DNA of 10,727 nucleotides from an uncultured Collinsella sp. (GCA_958421655.1 CATZMG010000068.1:1-10727), one strand, 5' to 3'; shown: positions 1 through 6,802, numbered from the stretch's first letter. Made by a program: numbers and translations. Notes: generated by a model not told the origin, from the sequence alone.

Positions 1-36
1 GGGTCAGCCCGTGGGAGGCCAGGGCGCCGCTGACCG
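1..36 (+). rRNA. rrf: 5S ribosomal RNA, 3' end only (partial)
   Basis: This is the 3' end of 5S rRNA, a structural RNA of the large ribosomal subunit; its 5' part lies outside the window. The bases follow the 3' third of E. coli 5S: a GGG/CCC hairpin top, then GTGGGAGGCCAGGG where E. coli has ATGCGAGAGTAGGG, then GCCGCTGACC as the 3' strand of the closing helix I. No reading frame here looks like a protein. The exact 3' end (35 to 37) is my estimate from where helix I should close. Being last before a strong terminator fits the usual 16S-23S-5S order. I recognised it by motif alignment from memory, not by a covariance-model search. Confidence 0.8.
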
Positions 37-69
37 GTGGACGGCACCGAGCCGTCATCGAACTTGGAA

Positions 70-99
70 GGGGGAGGCCTCGCGGCCTCCCCCTTTTTT
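70..99 (+). terminator. Rho-independent terminator of the rRNA operon
   Basis: A perfect 10-bp GC-rich stem (70-79 with 84-93) closes on a TCGC loop and is followed by six T (94-99). It sits about 35 bases after the 5S end, where the rRNA transcript should stop. A small upstream hairpin (41-45 with 51-55) may belong to the processed 3' trailer. Read from the other strand there is no good T-run, so the convergent gene at 164-631 is probably not ended by the same element in the standard way. Confidence 0.9.
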
Positions 100-163
100 G
101 CGTTTACGGGGCGTAAATGACTCTATTACACCAGACGATCTTATCGTTTTTGGTATTGAGCCT

Positions 164-631
164 TTATTTAAAGAAGATAAATCGAATAACAAGGGCAACT
201 GCTATGACCGCAATGATCAAAAGCAGGATTGTCAGTCGATGCTGCTTGCGTCGTTTACTTGTCGAAACGAAGATTGATTTTCCCTGTTTTGGCGTTTCGA
301 GATAGCGAGCCGAATGCGTCAAGGTTTGCTTTGGTCGAGGACCTCTTTGTCGATGAGTGGCGGATGCTTTCATCGGCTCATCACTAGCTGCGCTGTTTTT
401 AGATAATGGTGCGTCTTTCAGATATACAGGGTCTCCCGAGGCGACGCCCATATGTTTACGTCCCGTTTGGGCATCCTCGAGCGTTTGATATCGGTTTCTC
501 GTCACATAATCGGGCTCTGGGTCATTGATGGGCTCTTGCGAGATGTGGGGGCGATGGAACCGTGGCGGCTGCGTAGAAGTATCTTCGCCCTGCGTCGGCA
601 TAAACATATTGTTCTGGTTTTGGTCGTCCAT
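164..631 (-). CDS. Small unrecognised protein with a C-terminal membrane anchor
   Basis: I do not recognise a family. The 155-residue product has a long polar, probably disordered N-terminal part rich in Pro, Gln, Asp, Thr and Ser (1-125). A basic patch follows (about 126-132, KRRKQHR), then one strongly hydrophobic segment (about 133-153, LTILLLIIAVIAVALVIRFI) ending two residues from the C terminus. This is a tail-anchor layout: the positive patch suggests the bulk stays in the cytoplasm and only the C terminus crosses the membrane. There is no N-terminal signal peptide. The ATG at 631 has an AAAGGG ribosome site about 5 bases upstream. The gene is AT-richer than the enzymes in this window. 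It converges on the rRNA operon and is divergent from hsp20. No other reading frame here has both a start signal and a plausible protein. Function unknown. Confidence 0.65.
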   Translation of the reverse strand: MDDQNQNNMFMPTQGEDTSTQPPRFHRPHISQEPINDPEPDYVTRNRYQTLEDAQTGRKHMGVASGDPVYLKDAPLSKNSAASDEPMKASATHRQRGPRPKQTLTHSARYLETPKQGKSIFVSTSKRRKQHRLTILLLIIAVIAVALVIRFIFFK

Positions 632-670
632 GATGCCCTTTAGCTCGTTACCAACAACGTGTACGCGCTC

Positions 671-676
671 ATTGTA
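671..676 (-). promoter_or_regulatory. Candidate -10 element (TACAAT) for the 164-631 gene
   Basis: On the minus strand TACAAT lies 39 bases before the ATG at 631. It matches the -10 hexamer seen before several other genes in this window. No convincing -35 hexamer is visible at 16-19 bases, so this rests on the -10 alone. Confidence 0.35.
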
Positions 677-778
677 AGCCCCTTGTTATTTGTAGCTGCG
701 AACATACTTGTTATTTAAGCTCTGGTTCAAAGAACCTTAACCTTACTAAAACCTGAGTCATACACACTTAGATATGCT

Positions 779-808
779 TATAGTACCGGACTCAAAAAAC
801 TTTATAGT
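779..808 (+). promoter_or_regulatory. Possible hsp20 promoter region with two TATAGT -10-like boxes
   Basis: TATAGT occurs at 779-784 and again at 803-808, each preceded by a T-rich context (GCTTATAGT, CTTTATAGT). HAIR-like half sites (CCTGAGT at 752-758 and ACTCAAA at 790-796) flank the first box. Neither box has a clear -35 hexamer. The start point cannot be decided from sequence alone. Confidence 0.3.
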
Positions 809-813
809 CGATG

Positions 814-842
814 TATATATGGGCACTGGGTGGGCATATATA
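814..842. repeat. Inverted repeat in the hsp20 5' region
   Basis: TATATATG (814-821) is repeated in perfect inverted form as CATATATA (835-842) around a GC-rich 13-base centre. The centre region also carries the direct repeat TGGGCA twice. It lies 67 bases before the hsp20 start, inside a 277-bp divergent gene-free region (632-908), and the right arm could double as a -10 box (TATATA). This is the kind of site expected for a dimeric regulator or for a stem in the leader RNA. No named operator (for example CIRCE) matches it. Confidence 0.4.
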
Positions 843-893
843 AGAGCGTCAAAAGAAGTCCCAGTCACCTAGAAGATGGCTCGGCAGTCCTTA

Positions 894-900
894 AAAGGAG
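894..900 (+). promoter_or_regulatory. Ribosome binding site fixing the hsp20 start
   Basis: AAAGGAG lies 8 bases before the ATG at 909. The longer in-frame ATG at 876 has no such site, so 909 is the better start. Confidence 0.75.
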
Positions 901-908
901 TGGTAAAC

Positions 909-1340
909 ATGGCAAGCATGGTTCCTTATCGTTCGGTTTTTGGCGTTCGTCCTTCTGCTAGCTCGCTGTTCGATCTGTTTGATGATATGACCGACCTTGC
1001 AAACAACTCGATTGCCTCCAAGGCGTTCCCCGTTGACGTTGAGGACAAGGGCGATGGCTACGAGGTCAAGGCGTATCTGACCGGTGTCGCCAAGGATGAC
1101 ATCGACGTTGAGCTCAATGAGGGTCGCCTGTCCATCAGCGTGAACGTCGAGGAGAGCGCCGAAAACGAGGGTAAGAACTTCCTCCAGAAGGAGTTTAGCT
1201 CGTACAGCGCGACGCGTGGCGTATATCTGAAGGACGCTTCGAGCGAGGGCCTCTCTGCAAAGTATGCTGACGGCATCCTCACCGTTACGGTTCCTAAGAT
1301 CGTCGAGAAGAAGAACGTCACGAAGATCTCCATCGACTAA
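909..1340 (+). CDS. hsp20: Hsp20 / alpha-crystallin family small heat-shock protein
   Basis: ATP-independent cytoplasmic holdase that keeps unfolding proteins soluble until DnaK/ClpB can refold them. The 143-residue product has a short N-terminal arm (1-38) with the LFDLFDDM amphipathic stretch. The alpha-crystallin domain spans about 39-130: it starts at FPVDVEDKGDGYEV and has the typical late motif AKYADGILTVTVPK. The C-terminal tail carries an I-x-I motif (ISI, 140-142), which in this family docks between dimers to build oligomers. Length is normal for a bacterial Hsp20. It is a single-gene unit with its own terminator, and the long upstream region has repeat elements that suggest stress control. 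The usual F-R-x-F-x-L-P segment is changed here to TRGVYLKDA, a modest divergence. The start at 909 is preferred over 876. Confidence 0.93.
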   Translation: MASMVPYRSVFGVRPSASSLFDLFDDMTDLANNSIASKAFPVDVEDKGDGYEVKAYLTGVAKDDIDVELNEGRLSISVNVEESAENEGKNFLQKEFSSYSATRGVYLKDASSEGLSAKYADGILTVTVPKIVEKKNVTKISID

Positions 1341-1374
1341 CGATGGCTCTGCTTCAATCGAGAGTATGAGTTAA

Positions 1375-1406
1375 GGGGGCTGGGAAGTGATTCCCAGCCC
1401 CCTTTT
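1375..1406. terminator. Terminator between hsp20 and the convergent walJ-type gene
   Basis: A perfect 12-bp stem (1375-1386 with 1391-1402) with a GTGA loop is followed by TTTTGTTGTCTT on the plus strand. It clearly ends hsp20. It also lies 15 bases past the stop of the minus-strand gene at 1421, so the same hairpin could act for both, although the T-run on the minus side is short (TTAA). Confidence 0.9.
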
Positions 1407-1420
1407 GTTGTCTTGAGGGG

Positions 1421-2230
1421 CTATTGAATAGTTGTCGGTTGATACTGACTTGCAGGGCGTATCGAGAGCTTCCGTGGCCCTTGAAGACGGGTGGCAGAAC
1501 TGCCGAGTTCATCATCGAGACTTGCATCAAGCGCGTTGGCATAGCTTTTGACGGTAAGGCTTGGACGATTATTGTCCTGGCTGATATGCATGGCGATGAG
1601 CTGTTCGGTGCGATCGGTAACAAGTTCGCGCGCGGCTTCGGCGGCCTGGTTGTTGGAGAGGTGCCCCTTTGTGGACAGGATGCGCTCCTGAAGAAAGCGG
1701 GGGTACGCTCCTTCGCGCAGCATAGCTACATCGTGGTTGCTTTCGAGCGCGAGAACTCGACAGTCTTTGAGGATGCCTATGGCCTTGCTCGATAACTCTC
1801 CGGTGTCGGTGGCAAACCCAATGGAATCATCGAGAGCATTAAATCGATAGCCGACAGGATTGATGACATCGTGCGATGTTGAGTAGGTTTGCACGTGGAT
1901 GCCGGCAATGGGGAGCGTGTCGCCGGGGTCAAATTCCTCTACGGGCAGGTGCGCGAGGTTTTCTTTGCATGAAAGGGTGTCCCTGCTGGCAAAGAGGGGA
2001 CCATGCCAGTGCTTGCACCATACATCGAGCCCCTTGATATGGTCACCATGCTCATGGGTGATTACTAGAGCGGCGACGTCGTCTGCCGAGAGGCCAAGCT
2101 CCGCCATGCGTTTAAGTGTCTCGCGGCGGGACAGGCCGTTGTCGATCATGATGAGCCCCTGAGGCCCCTCGACGAGTGCGCAGTTGCCTTTTGAGCCGCT
2201 GCCGAGGATATGAAGGTGCAGGCGAGACAT
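1421..2230 (-). CDS. walJ: WalJ/YycJ-type metallo-beta-lactamase-fold hydrolase
   Basis: A 269-residue cytoplasmic metal-dependent hydrolase. Visible motifs: the LGSGSKGN opening typical of the YycJ group (9-16), the metal motif THEHGDH (58-64), SH at 119-120, the metal-bridging Asp in ATDTG (D142), the LESNHD segment (162-167), and H190 in KGHLSNNQAA. AMHISQDNNRP (213-223) is also characteristic of this branch. YycJ proteins are described as exonuclease-like enzymes and are often encoded next to walRK; no walRK genes are seen here, so the symbol rests on the protein family only. The frame is open to 2311, but the first 27 residues do not fit the family and would overlap tilS, so the ATG at 2230 is chosen. 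Its ribosome site (TTTGGA) is weak. The last 25 or so residues lie past the conserved fold. Confidence 0.85.
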   Translation of the reverse strand: MSRLHLHILGSGSKGNCALVEGPQGLIMIDNGLSRRETLKRMAELGLSADDVAALVITHEHGDHIKGLDVWCKHWHGPLFASRDTLSCKENLAHLPVEEFDPGDTLPIAGIHVQTYSTSHDVINPVGYRFNALDDSIGFATDTGELSSKAIGILKDCRVLALESNHDVAMLREGAYPRFLQERILSTKGHLSNNQAAEAARELVTDRTEQLIAMHISQDNNRPSLTVKSYANALDASLDDELGSSATRLQGPRKLSIRPASQYQPTTIQ

Positions 2231-2244
2231 AAGATTCCAAAGGA

Positions 2245-2250
2245 TACAAT
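2245..2250 (+). promoter_or_regulatory. Candidate -10 element for tilS
   Basis: TACAAT lies 28 bases before the tilS ATG, within the 48-bp gap to the divergent hydrolase gene. It is the same hexamer as before other genes here. A -35 would fall inside the start of the divergent gene, and none is obvious. Confidence 0.4.
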
Positions 2251-2278
2251 GGGTGCGGACGAATAGAGGAGGAAGCGA

Positions 2279-3820
2279 ATGCCAACGGTATCTCAGCACT
2301 ATGGACATCATGCCGCGCCGAGGACGGATAAGAGCGCCCTGGCAACGCGGCAGGCCGCTGCCCCCGTAGTGCTCATGGTATCAGGCGGTGCGGACTCGAC
2401 GGCGCTGCTCCTTATGGCTTGCACATCAAAGCTGGATATTCAGGACGGGCGCGGCGTCGCTCCCATTGCGCGCGAGCGATTGCACGTGCTGCATGTAAAC
2501 CATCATCTGCGCGGGGAGGCATCCGATGGCGACGAGGCCTTTGTACGTGACCTGTGCGCGCAATACGGTTTGCCGCTGTGTGTTGAGCATGCCTATTTTG
2601 ATGACGAATCGGGCAATATCGAGGCTGCGGCTCGCGAGGTGCGCTATGCCGCGGCACGGAGATACGTTCGCGAACTTTGTGCCGAATCGGGCGCACCGCG
2701 GACGGCGGCTCGTATCTGTACCGCGCATACTTCGTCGGACCGCGCGGAAACATTTTTGATGAATGCCATTAAAGGGTCGGGTCCCGCGGGTCTATCGAGC
2801 ATTCCGCGCCGTCGGAACATTGTGGTTCGCCCCTTGCTCGACCTCACGCACGATGAGCTCGTGAGCTATCTGCAGGTGCACGGTCAGCCATGGCGGGAAG
2901 ATGAAAGCAACGAGGACGTTTCGTACCTGCGCAACTATGTACGCCATCGGGTGATGCCGGTGGTGGCACAGCGCAACGCGAGCGTCTGTAAGACGATTGG
3001 CGCCGCTTGCGAAATTCTGGGCGACGAAGACGCCTTTCTTTCCCAGCTTTCGGCACAGGCGTTTCGAAGCTGCCTGCGCAAGGAAGCGGCGGGCGCACTT
3101 GTGCTCGATGCGCGCCGTCTTGCCGCCGCTGAGGTTGTGATTGCACGGCGTATCGTGCGATTGGCGATTAAGCGCATCGATCCCGACGCGCGACCGGAGA
3201 TGCGGCACGTGGAGCGCGTGCTCGCCTGCGTCGCTGCGGGCTCGGGCTCGGTTACGCTTCCTGCGGGAATTGATGCCCGTGTGGAGTTTGGCACGCTGGC
3301 GTTCAAGGCCCCGGCGGCGCGCGAGGGTTTAGTGGCCGATTGGATCTCCGTTCCCGGTCGTCTGCCGCTGGGGGCGGGGCATATGCTGACAGCGGAGCCG
3401 ATGGCTGTGGAGCCGGGGTGCGATATCGTGCACCGTGCCCGCGAGCTTGCTGCTGCCGGAAAGGTTGCGGCCTTGGTGGATGCGGCGGCCCTGGGGTTTG
3501 CCGACCGCGATAGCGAGCGGATGTTAGCCGGCTCGCGCGGGGAGATTCCCACCGAGGCACGATCGGCGCGCCTGTGGGTGGATAGCCCTGTGCCGGGAGA
3601 CGTGATGTGCCCGTTGGGGATGAACGGCCGAAGCAAGAAAGTGTCAGACCTGTTGAACGAGGCGCGCATTCCTGTTTCAGACCGCTCTGGCGTACCCGTG
3701 GTAAGAACGGCTCCGGGAGGTGCCGTAGTATGGGTCGCGGGCGTTCGCGCGGACGAGCGTTTTAAATGCACGGCCGCAACGCGCGTGGCATATCTGCTTC
3801 GTGTGGTCGATGCGGAATAG
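2279..3820 (+). CDS. tilS: tRNA(Ile)-lysidine synthase
   Basis: Joins lysine to the wobble cytidine (C34) of the CAU-anticodon tRNA-Ile using ATP, so that it reads AUA and is charged with isoleucine; normally essential. The 513-residue product has the PP-loop ATP motif SGGADS (35-40), the HVNHHLRGEASD motif (72-83), a variant of the usual AHHxDDQAET motif reading AHTSSDRAET (149-158), and the substrate segment WREDESNEDVSYLRNYVRHRVMP (205-227). The C-terminal TilS domain covers about 430-513 (PGDVMCPLGMNGRSKKVSDLLNEARIP region). It is longer than the E. coli (about 430) and B. subtilis (about 470) proteins, with about 28 extra residues before the PP-loop core. AGGAGG at 2267-2272, 6 bases before the ATG, fixes the start. 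It heads the tilS-hpt-ftsH cluster known from Bacillus and other Gram-positives. The 147-bp gap to hpt has no clear terminator, so read-through is possible. Confidence 0.93.
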   Translation: MPTVSQHYGHHAAPRTDKSALATRQAAAPVVLMVSGGADSTALLLMACTSKLDIQDGRGVAPIARERLHVLHVNHHLRGEASDGDEAFVRDLCAQYGLPLCVEHAYFDDESGNIEAAAREVRYAAARRYVRELCAESGAPRTAARICTAHTSSDRAETFLMNAIKGSGPAGLSSIPRRRNIVVRPLLDLTHDELVSYLQVHGQPWREDESNEDVSYLRNYVRHRVMPVVAQRNASVCKTIGAACEILGDEDAFLSQLSAQAFRSCLRKEAAGALVLDARRLAAAEVVIARRIVRLAIKRIDPDARPEMRHVERVLACVAAGSGSVTLPAGIDARVEFGTLAFKAPAAREGLVADWISVPGRLPLGAGHMLTAEPMAVEPGCDIVHRARELAAAGKVAALVDAAALGFADRDSERMLAGSRGEIPTEARSARLWVDSPVPGDVMCPLGMNGRSKKVSDLLNEARIPVSDRSGVPVVRTAPGGAVVWVAGVRADERFKCTAATRVAYLLRVVDAE

Positions 3821-3902
3821 CGCTTCGCGCCAGCTATTCTGTGCGACGTTGACGGTATTCCCGCGCTGATGGCGCACGTGCTGGTAAATATACCCCGTGC
3901 GC

Positions 3903-3911
3903 TGCTAGAAT
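3903..3911 (+). promoter_or_regulatory. Extended -10 promoter before hpt
   Basis: TGCTAGAAT fits the extended -10 pattern TGnTATAAT with one difference and lies 56 bases before the hpt ATG. No good -35 hexamer is needed for this class, and none is seen. It would let hpt-ftsH be transcribed independently of tilS. Confidence 0.45.
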
Positions 3912-3967
3912 GTGTAGTTCGCGTCCATGCGGCGGTGCGTGGGCGATAAGCACAAGAAAGGGTTGTC

Positions 3968-4516
3968 ATGGCTTCTCAACATCCGGATATCGAGAAGGTT
4001 CTGTTTACGCAGGAGGATATCGACGGTATCGTCTCTCGCCTAGGCGAGCAGATTACTCGCGACTACGCGGGTAAGGATCTGGTGCTGATTGCGGTCCTGC
4101 GCGGCGCCGTGGTCTTTATGGGCGACCTGATGCGCAAGATCGAGCTGCCGACCAACATCGATTTCATGGCTGTTTCGAGCTATGGCGACGGTGTGAAGTC
4201 CTCGGGCATCGTGCGTATCATTAAGGACCTGGATATCGACATCCGCGGTCGCGACGTGCTGATCGTCGAGGACATTCTGGACTCGGGCCTGACGCTCAAG
4301 TATCTGATGAAGAACCTCGAGAGTCGCAAGCCCGCCTCGCTGGAGGTTGCCGCCTTCCTGTGGAAGGACGTTGAGGACCGTACCTCGGCCGTCACGCCCA
4401 AGTATGTTGGAACCCATTGCCCCGATGCCTTTGTGGTGGGCTACGGCCTCGACTATGCCGAGCGCTATCGTAACCTTCCGTATCTGGGCATTTTGAAACC
4501 GGAGGTTTATTCGTAA
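3968..4516 (+). CDS. hpt: Hypoxanthine phosphoribosyltransferase
   Basis: Purine salvage enzyme of the cytoplasm: hypoxanthine (and usually guanine) plus PRPP gives IMP (or GMP) and pyrophosphate. The 182-residue length is typical. The type I phosphoribosyltransferase PRPP-binding signature is VLIVEDILDSGLTL (97-110). The flexible catalytic loop begins at SYGDGVKSSG (71-80), and the base-binding end reads CPDAFVVGYGLDYAERYRNLPYLGIL (151-176), all as in the family. Start: AAAGGG at 3957-3962, 5 bases before the ATG. The stop codon is separated from the ftsH start by one base, so the two are co-transcribed and probably translationally coupled. In B. subtilis the hpt and tilS products are reported to interact and to regulate ftsH; whether that holds here is unknown. 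Confidence 0.95.
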   Translation: MASQHPDIEKVLFTQEDIDGIVSRLGEQITRDYAGKDLVLIAVLRGAVVFMGDLMRKIELPTNIDFMAVSSYGDGVKSSGIVRIIKDLDIDIRGRDVLIVEDILDSGLTLKYLMKNLESRKPASLEVAAFLWKDVEDRTSAVTPKYVGTHCPDAFVVGYGLDYAERYRNLPYLGILKPEVYS

Positions 4517-4517
4517 G

Positions 4518-6647
4518 ATGCCCGACGACCGTAACGATAACAATTTCCAGACTCCCCGGGAGCCTAAGATCCCGGGGATGCCCGGAGGCAAGAAGCCCAC
4601 GCGTACGGGCTGGCTGTATTTTATTTTGGCTTGCGCGCTTCTGGGCTACGCCTTCTTTAACATGGGCTCCGGCTTTGCCAATTCCAGCAATACCGTAAAG
4701 CTCGCGACGAGCGAGATGGTCAACGCCATTAAGCAGGATCGCGTCGAAGATTTGACCTATACGGTTCAAGACGGAAGCGTGGCGGGTCATTACTGGAAGA
4801 CGAAAAAGGACAAGGGCGACACGAGCGAGCTCAAGAGCTTCTCCTCGACCTATGTCGGCTCCGATTCGCTTGCCGAGCTTATGGCGGAGCACCCCGATAC
4901 CAAGTACATCGTCAACACCAATGACCCCGATTTTTGGGGCGACTTGGCGATGAGTGTGCTGCCGACGATCGCCCTGATTGCCATCATGTTCTACTTTATG
5001 CGCCAGATGATGGGTGCCAACAACAGGAACATGCAGTTTGGCAAGGCCAACGCCAAGACCAACGAGGCCACGCGCCCCAAGGTTAAGTTCGAGGACGTTG
5101 CCGGCGTGGACGAGGCAGTCGAGGAGCTCCGTGACTTTTTGAGCGATCCGGATCGCTATCGCAAGCTGGGCGCCAAGATCCCGCGTGGCGTGTTGCTGGT
5201 GGGCCCTCCGGGCACCGGTAAAACGCTGCTGGCCAAGGCCGTTGCCGGCGAGGCGGGCGTGCCGTTCTTTAGCATCTCGGGTTCTGACTTTGTCGAGATG
5301 TTCGTGGGTGTCGGCGCCAGCCGCGTGCGTGACCTCTTTAAGGAGGCCAAGTCCCAGGCCCCGTCGATCATCTTTATCGACGAGATCGATGCCGTGGGGC
5401 GTCAGCGCGGAGCCGGTCTGGGCGGCGGTCACGACGAGCGCGAGCAGACGCTCAACCAGCTGCTGGTCGAGATGGACGGTTTTGAGGAAAGCGAGTCGGT
5501 CATCCTGATCGCCGCGACCAACCGTCCTGACATCCTGGATCCGGCATTGCTGCGTCCCGGTCGTTTTGACCGTCAGGTTACGGTCGACCGTCCGGATGTG
5601 AAGGGCCGCGAGCAGATCTTGCGCGTGCATGCCGAGAACAAGCCAATGGACGAGGACGTGAAGTTTGAGAAGCTCGCCCAGATGACCGTTGGCTTCACCG
5701 GCGCCGATCTGGCAAATCTGCTCAACGAGTCTGCGCTGCTGGCTGCCCGCCGCCATCGTTCCGTGATCTCGATGGACGAGGTCGAGGAGTCGATGGAGCG
5801 CGTGATTGCCGGACCGCAACGCAAGGGTCGCGTGATGACCGAAGCCGAGCGCACCACGATTGCCTACCATGAGAGCGGTCACGCTTTGGTGGGCCACATC
5901 CTGGAGCACTCCGATCCGGTTCATAAGATCTCGATCGTCAGCCGCGGTCAGGCCCTGGGCTACACACTGCAGCTTCCGCAGGAGGATCACTTCCTCAAGA
6001 CCAAGAACGAGATGCTCGACGAGCTCGCCGTGTTCTTGGGCGGTCGCGTTGCCGAGGAGCTCATGTGCGACGACATCACGTCGGGCGCGAGCAACGATCT
6101 GGAGCGCGCGACTAAGATGGCGCGCGAGATGGTCACGCGCTTGGGCATGAGCGAGGAGCTGGGCACGCAGGTCTTTGGCGAGGCGCAACATCAGGTGTTC
6201 CTGGGTCGCGACTACGCCGATCACCAGGATTACTCCGAGGAGACGGCGCGCCGCATCGATATCGAGGTTCAGCGCATCATGCGCGAAGCCCATCGCCGTG
6301 CGGTCGAGATTTTGGATGCCCGTCGCGATCAGCTCGATCTGATGGCGAAGGTGCTGCTTGAGCGCGAGACCGTCGAAGGCGACGCCGTGAACGCCCTGCT
6401 CGACAACGAGTGGGATGCTTACCTTGAGCGCGAGGGCGATATCCTGGCGGCCAAGGAGGAGCGCAACGCCAAGGCGGCCGGCATGCCGACCAAGAAGCGC
6501 TCGCCTCGCATGAGCGAGGAGGAGCTGGCGGCTGATGCTGCGGCCTTTGCGCAGGCGGCCATGCAGGAGGATGCCGAAGCCGCATCCGATGATGCCGGTG
6601 ATGGCAATGCTGTCAACGCTGACGGCAACACCGACGCCGACAAATAG
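4518..6647 (+). CDS. ftsH: ATP-dependent zinc metalloprotease FtsH
   Basis: Hexameric membrane-bound AAA+ protease that pulls out and degrades misassembled membrane proteins and some regulators. In the 709-residue product the first membrane segment is about 31-49, an extracytoplasmic domain spans about 55-138, and the second membrane segment is about 143-162. The AAA core has Walker A GPPGTGKT (229-236), the pore loop MFVGVGAS (261-268), Walker B IIFIDEID (284-291) and the second region of homology with arginine fingers R349 and R352. The protease domain has the zinc motif HESGH (451-455), with D527 in SGASNDLER as the likely third ligand. All key residues are present. After about residue 660 the tail becomes Ala/Glu/Asp-rich and looks disordered. 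GGAGGT at 4501-4506 is the ribosome site, with a long spacer of 11 bases, and lies inside the hpt end. Confidence 0.97.
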   Translation: MPDDRNDNNFQTPREPKIPGMPGGKKPTRTGWLYFILACALLGYAFFNMGSGFANSSNTVKLATSEMVNAIKQDRVEDLTYTVQDGSVAGHYWKTKKDKGDTSELKSFSSTYVGSDSLAELMAEHPDTKYIVNTNDPDFWGDLAMSVLPTIALIAIMFYFMRQMMGANNRNMQFGKANAKTNEATRPKVKFEDVAGVDEAVEELRDFLSDPDRYRKLGAKIPRGVLLVGPPGTGKTLLAKAVAGEAGVPFFSISGSDFVEMFVGVGASRVRDLFKEAKSQAPSIIFIDEIDAVGRQRGAGLGGGHDEREQTLNQLLVEMDGFEESESVILIAATNRPDILDPALLRPGRFDRQVTVDRPDVKGREQILRVHAENKPMDEDVKFEKLAQMTVGFTGADLANLLNESALLAARRHRSVISMDEVEESMERVIAGPQRKGRVMTEAERTTIAYHESGHALVGHILEHSDPVHKISIVSRGQALGYTLQLPQEDHFLKTKNEMLDELAVFLGGRVAEELMCDDITSGASNDLERATKMAREMVTRLGMSEELGTQVFGEAQHQVFLGRDYADHQDYSEETARRIDIEVQRIMREAHRRAVEILDARRDQLDLMAKVLLERETVEGDAVNALLDNEWDAYLEREGDILAAKEERNAKAAGMPTKKRSPRMSEEELAADAAAFAQAAMQEDAEAASDDAGDGNAVNADGNTDADK

Positions 6648-6660
6648 TTCTTGTAGCGAA

Positions 6661-6697
6661 AGCCTCTGCGGGGAAACCTGTGGAGGCTCTTTCTTTT
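6661..6697 (+). terminator. Terminator of the hpt-ftsH unit
   Basis: A 12-bp stem (6661-6672 with 6677-6688, including G-U pairs) closes on a GAAA tetraloop and is followed by CTTTCTTTT. It lies 13 bases after the ftsH stop. The tetraloop and T-rich tail make a good intrinsic terminator. Confidence 0.85.
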
Positions 6698-6707
6698 GAG
6701 CGATATG

Positions 6708-6765
6708 TTGATTGGGGACAGACTTAAATGAGCGTTTTCACGCATTTAAGTCTGTCCCCAATCAA
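6708..6765. repeat. REP/REPIN-like perfect inverted repeat
   Basis: Two 23-base arms (6708-6730 and 6743-6765) are exact reverse complements around a 12-base centre. As RNA the stem could extend to 6705 and 6768 through one G-U pair. Each arm carries GGGGACAGACTT, the kind of head sequence I associate with short palindromes spread by RAYT (Y1) transposases. It follows the ftsH terminator directly and has no T-run, so it is not simply a terminator. No transposase is encoded in this window. One copy cannot prove a dispersed family; only the internal symmetry is seen directly. Confidence 0.7.
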
Positions 6766-6796
6766 TATTGCTGCGGCACTTTGCTCAGCTAAAGCG

Positions 6797-6802
6797 TACA
6801 AT
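6797..6802 (+). promoter_or_regulatory. Candidate -10 element for the aminotransferase gene
   Basis: TACAAT in the context AGCTAAAGCGTACAAT lies 24 bases before the ATG at 6827. Nearly the same context occurs before the PHP gene. No clear -35 is seen; the region where it would be is just past the inverted repeat. Confidence 0.45.

Noticed and set aside
135..150. Small hairpin ACGAT-CTT-ATCGT followed by T
   Set aside because: Only five weak pairs; a strong terminator already ends the rRNA transcript 40 bases earlier.
11..277. 88-codon open frame starting inside the 5S rRNA end
   Set aside because: It begins in the 5S 3' end and runs through the terminator; no protein features.
452..643. 63-codon open frame opposite the small membrane protein gene
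   Set aside because: No ribosome site or family likeness; the minus-strand frame has both a ribosome site and a coherent membrane-anchor layout.
724..736. GGTTCAAAGAACC short palindrome
   Set aside because: Five-base arms in an AT-rich region are expected by chance; no positional support.
3849..3911. TTGACG as a -35 for the hpt promoter
   Set aside because: It lies 51 bases from the -10, far beyond the usual 16-19; the extended -10 explanation is better.
2935..3969. 344-codon open frame opposite tilS
   Set aside because: Low-complexity Ala/Arg/Ser/Thr product typical of antisense frames in GC-rich genes; tilS is unambiguous.
4392..6293. 633-codon open frame on the minus strand opposite ftsH
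   Set aside because: It is a codon-bias shadow of a clear ftsH gene. The product shows no family motif and its composition is skewed (His/Leu/Val-rich).
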